Positions 56,401 through 64,000 of a DNA stretch of 64,000 nucleotides are shown one piece after another; within the stretch, counting starts at the first letter, position 1; each line of letters starts with the position of its first letter. The translations under genes and the position numbers were made by a program. Under the pieces are notes generated by a model. That model was not told the origin of the DNA and did no database searches. It saw nothing but the letters and a program-made list of their open reading frames with translations. The stretch is from Protopterus annectens (Eukaryota > Chordata > Ceratodontiformes > Protopteridae): NCBI RefSeq assembly GCF_019279795.1, contig NC_056737.1, forward strand, positions 1,197,570,187 to 1,197,634,186, given 5' to 3'.

Positions 56401-56809
56401 ACATACATTTAAACAGTTGCAATAATGCATGTATGTTTCTTTTCTGCCCAGCAGGGCACACTGTTGATACATGTTTAACTCAAGCAGCCTTGCAAAAACA
56501 CTTTTCAACACAAGCATCTGTACAAATCAGTTTAATGTTCAAATGGCATATAATTCTTTACTAAATTCCGGCTAGCTGTGCTGGCATATGTTAAACATCC
56601 ACTGCCCAACTTTTCCTGACATAGCTGGAAATATCCAACATTGTCAAACTAGATATTAATGTTTATGCTGTGCATGGTTACAAATAACTGAGTTAGATGT
56701 TGAATTCCTACAAATATGCCCATAATCTATAATGCTATAACAACATCATTTTTTGAACAACCAGGTTTTTAGAGCAGTAAATGTTTATTTTAGAATAACA
56801 TGTGGTGGC

Positions 56810-56940
56810 TGTTAGCTCGGCTTTTAAGAAATAGGCCAGCATGTTTGCATTTAGGCATGCTGTGTGTTCAAATCCAGAGGGGGGATACACATCTGAAACT
56901 ATTATCTTGCTTTAATATACCCATAGCATTTATTTAGTGA
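56810..56940 (+). repeat. tRNA-like dispersed repeat, copy 2
   Basis: CTGTTAGCTCGGCTTTTAAG and GTGTGTTCAAATCCAGAGG (B-box-like), then CTATTATCTTGCTTTAATAT and CCCATAGCATTT. Same block order as 19865-20011. Confidence 0.6.
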
Positions 56941-57609
56941 ATGATACTCCACTTATTGATATTAACGTATATTTTGAGAATGGCTGTGAAGAACTCGGTC
57001 ATTTGTTCAATCACTAAAAACATATCTGTAATCCATAATGTTCTGTCAACATCAGCTATTTAACAGCAGGTTCAGTAAAGCTTGCTAAAGACTGTTGTAT
57101 GTCTGACCAGTTCTTTGGTTAATATTGTATACTTTGTAAAAGTGCTATCAAGGTCTGTTTTTCATGAAATACTACAGTCAAGTTTTGAGGGAGTTGGATG
57201 GGAAGACTAATGGTTGAAATGCAGAACAGGGAAGATGTATGTATTTTTCTAGTGATGTGCACTTTGGCAAGGAATATCCTGGTCCTCACACATACCTTAG
57301 TGTGTCCCTTATGTACAACAACTTGTATAGCTCTGTTCACAGAAGTTCTATGCTACATGACATTGTCCCACTGTCTGAGGAATGGATGCTTTCCACCACT
57401 GTTATATTTTTGAACATAGTACTGACATGAATGATTTTTTTAAAACTGTTTAGCTATATGACCAGCACGTGTTCATCCTTTGAAATCCTAAGTCAGTATC
57501 TTAATTAGTAGACCATCTCCCATTCAGATGATGTAAAAGAATGAAGTCTTTTCAGTGCATTTCACTCATGATGTGCTAGCTAGGCAGGTAGCTCTCAAGG
57601 TTAGAGTTT

Positions 57610-58350
57610 GGATGTATCCCTTAGAGTTGACCCAGTAGTCAGGGTCTTAGGGACACACATAAATATTAATCTAGCCTTTGATAGTCACATGTCTACAGTG
57701 GTGAGGAAATCATTCTATGTTGTGCGACTTATAAACAAAGGTATGGCATCTAAGTCCAAGGAAGTCATTGTTCCACTGTATTCAGCATTCATCAGACCTA
57801 TCACTGAGTACAGTGCCCCCTTTGGTATGTACTTAACCAGGCATATCCAACAACTGGAATGTCCACAGAGGTTCTTCACTAAAAGAATACAGGGCATAAG
57901 TAATATGTCCTATGCAGACTGCCTCGAGGCCCTATCCCTATATTCTGTCTCCTACAGACTTTTGAGGGGAGATCTACACCTGGTATACAGAGCATTGTCA
58001 AACCCCACTGTGATGGACCTCCTGCATATCCACAAAACAAACAATACCAGAATTACCCATTCTAAAGACTTAAACCTTGCCTGTGATATAAATAGGCTGG
58101 AGAGATAGGTATGTATCCCAGAGACTACCCCATCTATGGAACAGGCTCCCCATCCATGTGAAGCAGAGTTCCCCCCTAATTCAGTTCAAGTGCAACTTGG
58201 ACATTTGGATGGGAACCAGAAATTCATTCCTGGTTTAGCACCTATGTCACTGATGCAAACAGGTAACCTGTAAATGGTTTATCTCCCAAAACCAAGGCTA
58301 GACTTAAAAAGGACCTCGTGGTTGTTAGCCTAGTAAACACCTATGAACCT
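57610..58350 (+). pseudogene. CR1 LINE 3' end
   Basis: Plus-strand frame with VRVLGTHININLAFDSHMST, EVIVPLYSAFIRPITEYSAP, YRLLRGDLHLVYRALSN and DLNLACDINRLER, then a stop and a frameshifted remainder. It ends near 58350 with CACCTATGAACCTATG. Strongly 5'-truncated, which is normal for CR1. Confidence 0.9.
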
Positions 58351-58619
58351 ATGTACGTTGTAGTTACAGGTTTGAATCTTATCTCCTCCAATCAGGATTC
58401 AAACCTGTATGTAATACTGAAAAAAGAGTATTGTTATTTTCTAATATTCTTCAGAAATAAATTGTCTTGAAACTGTTCTGCGAAACATATATCACTGTTA
58501 TTTGATGAAGACATCATTCATAACTTCTCTTTTTCATTTTTCAGACGAGGATGATTGGAACCAAGCCATGTTCATCAAGCAGCTGAAGGAGCAGTGGAGG
58601 TAGAGAGGTATGTTGAGTA

Positions 58620-60489
58620 TTTTTTCTATTTTATGGAATGAAATGCATTGTCTCCTGTTTATAGAGCTGTATTTTTCAAAATAACATGTATATTGATTAA
58701 AATGTAGGAATACTCATCATCACACAATAGCTGTGCTTACAACTGTGATTGAAATTTGTGCCTTTGACATGTGAGCATTCATTGGCTTACTGCTGATGTG
58801 CTGTAATGATGCTTACATGAGTGTCCTCTGCTCTCTAAAGAGCAGGGTGGTTGACATATACCCGAGTTTCTTTATTAGACATTTGCATTACAGTATATGT
58901 GTATGTGTTGAGATTCTTAGCTTGTTACTATGTATGTTAATGTGACATAACTGCACATTACTGTGTATGTATGTTTTATATGTGTCTAGTTATGTGGACA
59001 TCAGCAATCAATCTGGCCATTTAACATACATTTTCCATTTGGTTAAATGTATTTATGTTTTGCTTCTACAGCACCCTGGGTGCTGTACACATGTGTTTGC
59101 AGTGTTTCAACTTACTTTGTCCTGCTTTACCCTAATGTAGGCCTAGGTTGTTCACCGCCCATCCACCTTCATATTTCACTACTATTTTTTGCAGATATGA
59201 TTGCTTTTGTTGCAACTACTAACCATTGCTATGTATTAATGTGATGCAGTGAACATGTGTTACACGTCCGCCCATTGTACAATGCACGACATGTGCACAC
59301 AGGTTGCTGGTTAATGCTTGCACTACGTCCTTGTTCTCATTTTACTTGTGTGTTAATCAGTGTAGTTTTTTCACATCCATTTGCACAACCTGCTATATTT
59401 ATTATGCTGTGCTGTTACATTTTTGAAAATATTACTACAAGTCATTGGTGCACATATGTGTACGGACCTTGCTTTCATAGGCCACTGACAGACATACATA
59501 CACATCCACACCTATATGTTCCTTTGAAATGGCATAAGTGTGATACAAATATGTATTCCATATGCACCTACTTCTATATGTACCAAGCTTTGTTGTTTTC
59601 CTGCAGTACTTCTGTTTGGCACTGTGCTTGATTGTCTTTCACATGTGTGGTCATAGGTTTGGCTCTGTCCTCTGCTGGAGTTATCTAGTACTGTTAGACC
59701 TGCATTTGCTCACCTGTGATGTTGCTTGGTTTACACCTGCACTGCTGATGGACTAATTGGATATGCATTTATTTATCCAATGTGTACTATGATTCTAATT
59801 TATTATCCTAGAACACATATCTACCATTGGTCATACACATCCAGGTATGACTGCCATACAGTTTATGACTTTTTTTAATGTGATAGTGCACAGGTAGAAA
59901 TGCCTTTTAGCATTTCACCATGGCTGGTATGCATCCCCATCCTGTTTGTCAACTTTCCATTGTCCATGTTGTGTAATGTGCCATCGGTGTAATTCACCTG
60001 TCCTTACTGGGTTTTTTTCAAATCTTTATCTTGTGCTGTGATATTCTATGGGTATACCTGATGTGATGTCTTTTTCCTCCTCTTTCCCTATGTTTATATT
60101 TCCTTCTATTCTTAAAAGGAAATGGGGCTTATTCCCACCCCCTCAAAAAAATTGCCTATGCCCGTCTGACTTTCCCTCAAATTGTATTATTCCAGCATCT
60201 CTCTTGTGTATTCCTCTTCTTCACTCCTACCCCACATCCTCTTTCTATCTCACACTTTCCTTTGGTGTGTTCATTATTTGTGTTCCCCACACAAGTCCTG
60301 AACACATTGTTAGCAAATATTAGCTGTGATGATGTGGCCATGATTGCCCTTTGCCATTAATTTTTTTATTAGAAAATGTACAGATTCAGTTGGAATCTGT
60401 AAGTCTAGGCCACCATATTGTATCAATGCATGTGTTACAGAGATATCCGCAGATGTCTCTGAGCTTACTGGAAAGAGTGCTGTCAGTGT

Positions 60490-60490
<1 letters not shown>
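58620..60490. other. No gene recognised
   Basis: AT-rich sequence with no family signature. Open frames lack motifs. Confidence 0.45.

Positions 60491-60491
<1 letters not shown>

Positions 60492-60552
<61 letters not shown>
60492..60552. repeat. CA/TA microsatellite
   Basis: (CA)n then (TA)n. Confidence 0.95.
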
Positions 60553-60554
<2 letters not shown>

Positions 60555-60802
60555 TACTACAAATGGCATCACAGCTTTAAGGACATATTTTACATTAGTG
60601 GATGAACTGCATAAATATCCATAGTTGTCTGTAACATTTCTGGCTATAGTTCATAAAATATGTTTAACAAATGCCATACAGCTTACATTGGAATAGTTGT
60701 TTTTTTTCCCTTTTTTTTATCATAGCAGAGTCAGTTATATTCTGTAGTTGTCCTTAACCTTACTGGACAGATTTTGTTTTTATATATATGTATAGATGGA
60801 TT

Positions 60803-62827
60803 TACTTCAGTGGATCAACTTACATGAATGTTGAAGATGAAAACTACGAGACTACATGAACGTAATTGCTAAATAACAAAAAGTGATAGGACCCGACTAC
60901 CTTATGATCGAAAATTAAATACTGACATACTTTAAAGTCAACATTCAAAAGACCAAAGTTTTTACTGAAGATGTGACATAACGATCCCTACACCTGTGAC
61001 AGTTTTAAAGAAACTTAATAGTTGTCCACTTCAAACACACTTGTGAAACTGCATACCACCTTCCAAAGTGCAAACACCTTCCATTAATGATCCATCATAT
61101 TTCACTCTAATATTAGAAATTAATTAATGTTTCTTTCACATTTTCAAAAGAGTAGCTATTGCTTTAAGATATTCCATTGTGCTGTAATTCTGCTTATTTG
61201 GCAAAACCATCTCAAACTGGCTATGTTTCTGAATAGTTTCTGCTTTTTGGGTGATGGAAGACACCCTACTGACATTTGAATTTGCAATTTCTCCACTCTG
61301 TTTTGTTTTCTGGATAACGTTGACATTAAAACTGAAAGATTTATAGCAAGGTTTCCTAACAGACATTTAAGTCTTCTGTGCCACGCCGCTACTGAATTCT
61401 GTGTGTGAGGAAGAAACAGCACATTTAATTCATACACATTTCAAAATTGTACTGGAAATAACAGAGGAAATCTAGCTATAGTAAAAGTTCCTGTGCTAAA
61501 TTTTCTAGGTTTCCCCAATACGTACCAGTCTGAAAAGTATTTAATATTTAATTAAATACTTTCCTTCAGTGGGAAACTCTTCTCAAAAAGACTGAAAAGC
61601 AGTTATAAGTTCTTCCTGTGGTAGAAAGGCTAACACAGCTAAGGTTTTAACAGACAGTTGAAAATGAAAACATCACAGCTAATCCGAGTGACTGCACCTT
61701 TCTCCAGATATTCTGTCCAAAGTGAAAGAAACACCCTTTGGATATAGTGCCGTTCACATTTAATCTAATACTCTTAACCGTAGTGATTTCAAAATCACAC
61801 AGAATATACTTTAAATGAACGTCCAAACCTTGAGCAGACAGTAAATCAGAGACAATGCCACATCATATTATAGCATTTTAATGACTTCTTCGACATAAGA
61901 CAAAAAAAATAAAGGAACCGTCTTACTGTATCCTCCGTATTTAACTAGGCTGTGTATACTATATAACTGCCTACATAGCATGCCTTTACTAAAGTAAGTG
62001 CCATCCATAAGTCAAATGCTGGCTCAGCTTAGATCAAACAGGTTATTTAACGTAGTAAATACTACAACAGTTGTACTGGTTACATTATCAACTGATGTCT
62101 TCTGAATAACATGTATCTTTTACTGGAAAGTTATGCACATTTATATTTTCCAAAGTTAACTGATCTGCAACATCAAGTTGTATATCCTTTTTTCTAATTC
62201 TAGTAATTTCCTGCAAAAGCACTTTTCTATTACGCAGAGTTGCAGCAAAGTCTAGTGATGTAGATGCCAAAGCATCAACAACAATCAAACATGGAGTACC
62301 CCTAGACAGTGCTGCCCATTGCTTTAACTCACTACATATACAATACTTTTCAATTTTACAGGGATCTCCTGAATGGTTGTGTCATCTAGATTTAATCAAC
62401 TCTTCACCATTAGTTCCACATAAAGTTACCACTCTGCCTTTGCATTTATCCCTAATTTTATGCTTACAAGCCCAATACTTTGTGGATGTGTAAGGTTTTT
62501 CCAAGTGGTACAGAAATCCATCCAAAATTAGCATATCCTTTCCTTTCTCAGACTTAGTTGTGGTATAAACTACTCCAACTACACCCAGAGCGTTGTACAT
62601 TATGTCAGCCATCTTGTGCATGTTTTTTTTTCTATTGGTACCAGGTACACCTTCTTAAAGGTAAATGCATTTAAATATTCTACTAATCTGCCATAACTTA
62701 ACATGTAATCACTGTATTTTCAATGTTATAACTTTCAAATTTACAGATTTCTGGTATTTGTGGATTACATTCATGTAGTCTCTGCGTTTTCATCTTCAAC
62801 ATTCAGGTAAGTTGATCTGCTGAAGTA
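60803..62827 (-). mobile_element. Mutator-like DNA transposon with FLYWCH-type transposase
   Basis: Inverted ends at 60803-60865 and 62765-62827 (about 63 bp, imperfect), both starting TACTTCAG and sharing the blocks TGAATGTTGAAGATGAAAAC and GACTACATGAA. Between them is a minus-strand transposase remnant running from 62621 to 61136. I could not identify a clean 9-bp target duplication. The size of 2.0 kb is enough for a transposase of this family. Confidence 0.88.
61136..62621 (-). pseudogene. Mutator-like (MULE) transposase with FLYWCH domain, decayed
   Basis: Minus-strand order. N-terminal FLYWCH zinc finger at residues 32-80 (LILDGFLYHLEKPY, KYWACKHKIRDKCKGRV), then an in-frame TGA at 62382-62384 immediately before HNHSGDP. 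The same frame stays open to 62088 (LENINVHNFPVKD). After frame breaks comes the DDE core: MDGTYFSKGMLCRQLYSIHS (first aspartate), YSKTVPLFFLS, CDFEITTVKSIRL (second aspartate) and KGCFFHFGQNIWRKVQSLGL. The C-terminal region has AAWHRRLKCLLGN and, in another frame, YLKAIATLLKM. Several frameshifts. The nonsense codon fits CGA-to-TGA decay. MULE assignment is by motif order. Confidence 0.85.
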
Positions 62828-63189
62828 CAGCTGTCTAGATAGATAGATAGATATATGTCTGTATAACTATCAGGATGCTTGAATTGTTCATCTTCCAGTA
62901 ACATTGTTACTGTACAACGTGATTGAACAACAATTTCTCAGAACTTACGGATTACCTGCGGATTTGTTCAGTGCAGCTTTGCCACTATCATAGTTCTTTG
63001 TGTACCAAGCTATACTGAGTTTCTTGTGATGCATTTCCATATTAAGAGTGTTATCCACAAGATTAGTCTTGATATCAGTGAAATACACCGGAATCCGCAA
63101 CCCTTATGGAATCTGGCCGTTTAACTCTGAATAATGTAGATTATAAAATGTTGAAAATTATGTAAAACAGTTTATGGAAAATTATAAAA

Positions 63190-63354
63190 ATGTTTGAAAC
63201 CAGAGTAAGCAGCAGAGGCAACCACGTACTATTAAAGATGCCAGTACTCACTCTTAAATAAAAAAGTCTTATTTGTTGTACACAACCACCACATACTATT
63301 AAAGATGCCTGTACTCACTCTTAAATAAAAAAGTATTATTTATTGTGCACAACG
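63190..63354 (-). repeat. 67-bp satellite, two inverted units
   Basis: Two-plus units in reverse orientation (CCACGTACTATTAAAGATGC, CAGTACTCACTCTTAAATAA). Confidence 0.93.
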
Positions 63355-64000
63355 GTTGAGCACAATAAATAAGACTTTTTTTATTTAAGAGTGAGTACTG
63401 GTGTCTTTAATAGTACGTGGTGGTTGTGTACAATAAATAAGACTTTTTTATTTAACAGTGAGTACTGGCGTCTTTAATAGTACATGGTGGTTGTGTACAA
63501 TAAATAAGACTTTTTTATTTAAGAGTGAGTACTGGCGTCTTTAATAGTACGTGGTGGTTGTGTACAATATATAAGACTTTTTTATGAAAGAGTGAGTACT
63601 GGTGACTTTAATAGTACGTGGTGGTTGTGTACAATAATAAGACTTTTTGATTTAAGAGTGAGTACTTGTGTCTTTAATAGTACATAGTGTTTGTGTACAA
63701 TAAATAAGACTTTTTTATTTAAGAGTGAGTACTGGCATCTTTAATAGTACATGGTGGTTGTGTACAATAAATAAGACTTTTTTATTTAAGAGTGAGTACT
63801 GGTGTCTTTAATAGTACATGGTGGTTGTGCACAACAAATAAGACTTTTTTATTTAAGAGTGAGTACTGGCATCTTTAATAGTATGTGGTGGTCGTGTACA
63901 ATAAATAAGACTTTTTTATTTTGAGTGAGTACTGGTGTCTTTAATAGTATGTGGTGGTTGTGTACAATAAATAAGACTTTTTTTATTTAAGAGTGAGTAC
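63355..64000 (+). repeat. 67-bp satellite array, about nine to ten forward units, continues beyond the window
   Basis: Unit: GAGTGAGTACTGGTGTCTTT, AATAGTACGTGGTGGTTGTG, TACAATAAATAAGACTTTTT, TATTTAA. Units differ at a few positions and by small indels. The array meets the inverted units at about 63354 around an 11-bp non-repeat spacer. Confidence 0.95.

Noticed and set aside
60048..60323. 91-codon plus-strand frame with hydrophobic segments
   Set aside because: Low-complexity Phe/Ser/Pro composition from T/C-rich DNA; no homology recognised.

Overview
The window reads as intergenic DNA from a large, repeat-rich, non-mammalian vertebrate genome. I found no convincing host gene, tRNA gene or rRNA. 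Nearly every long open stretch belongs to a transposable element. The mix (Gmr1-like Ty3/Gypsy with a SCAN-like gag, DIRS tyrosine-recombinase retroelement, Penelope-like element with GIY-YIG, CR1, L2-like and Tx1-like LINEs, Harbinger, Tc1 and FLYWCH-type Mutator transposons, tRNA-derived SINEs, long TG/TA microsatellites) suggests an amphibian, lungfish or fish-grade genome. The species cannot be fixed from sequence alone.

Layout. 1-3532: 5' half of a Gypsy element on the minus strand (LTR, gag, integrase; the rest lies left of the window). 3813-10000: copy A of a long dispersed repeat carrying minus-strand Myb/SANT-like coding remnants (Harbinger type), with two MITEs (4848-5468, 7298-7657), SINE heads and microsatellites. 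10240-14630: SINE head, a run of four hairpins, Tx1-like ORF1 fragment, L2-like LINE, another SANT remnant. 14978-18132: head-to-head duplicated Penelope-like element in a single 14-bp target duplication. 18870-22880: SANT remnant, SINE, solo Gypsy LTR, foldback sequence, broken Harbinger nuclease. 23831-28600: SINE-like units with expanded TG tracts, and an old CR1. 29667-37815: CR1 pieces, decayed Tc1 transposase, SANT remnant, Tc1 MITE. 39834-52080: copy B of the long dispersed repeat, split by a nearly complete DIRS element (44223-50520). 52880-58350: a long CR1 with both ORFs and a CR1 tail. 60803-62827: a decayed but structurally complete Mutator-like transposon with FLYWCH domain. 63190-64000: a 67-bp satellite with an internal inversion, running off the window.

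Relations. The DIRS insertion into the Harbinger-type repeat gives a relative age order, and a solo LTR sits inside an older SINE-like repeat. Most coding regions carry stops or frameshifts. The most intact are the DIRS tyrosine recombinase and gag frames and the right-hand Penelope arm.

No cellular pathway or new defence system is visible. The most unusual structures are the palindromic Penelope insertion, the gag-integrase order of the Gypsy element, the tandem tRNA-like SINE heads and the GGGTCTA-ended MITE pair.
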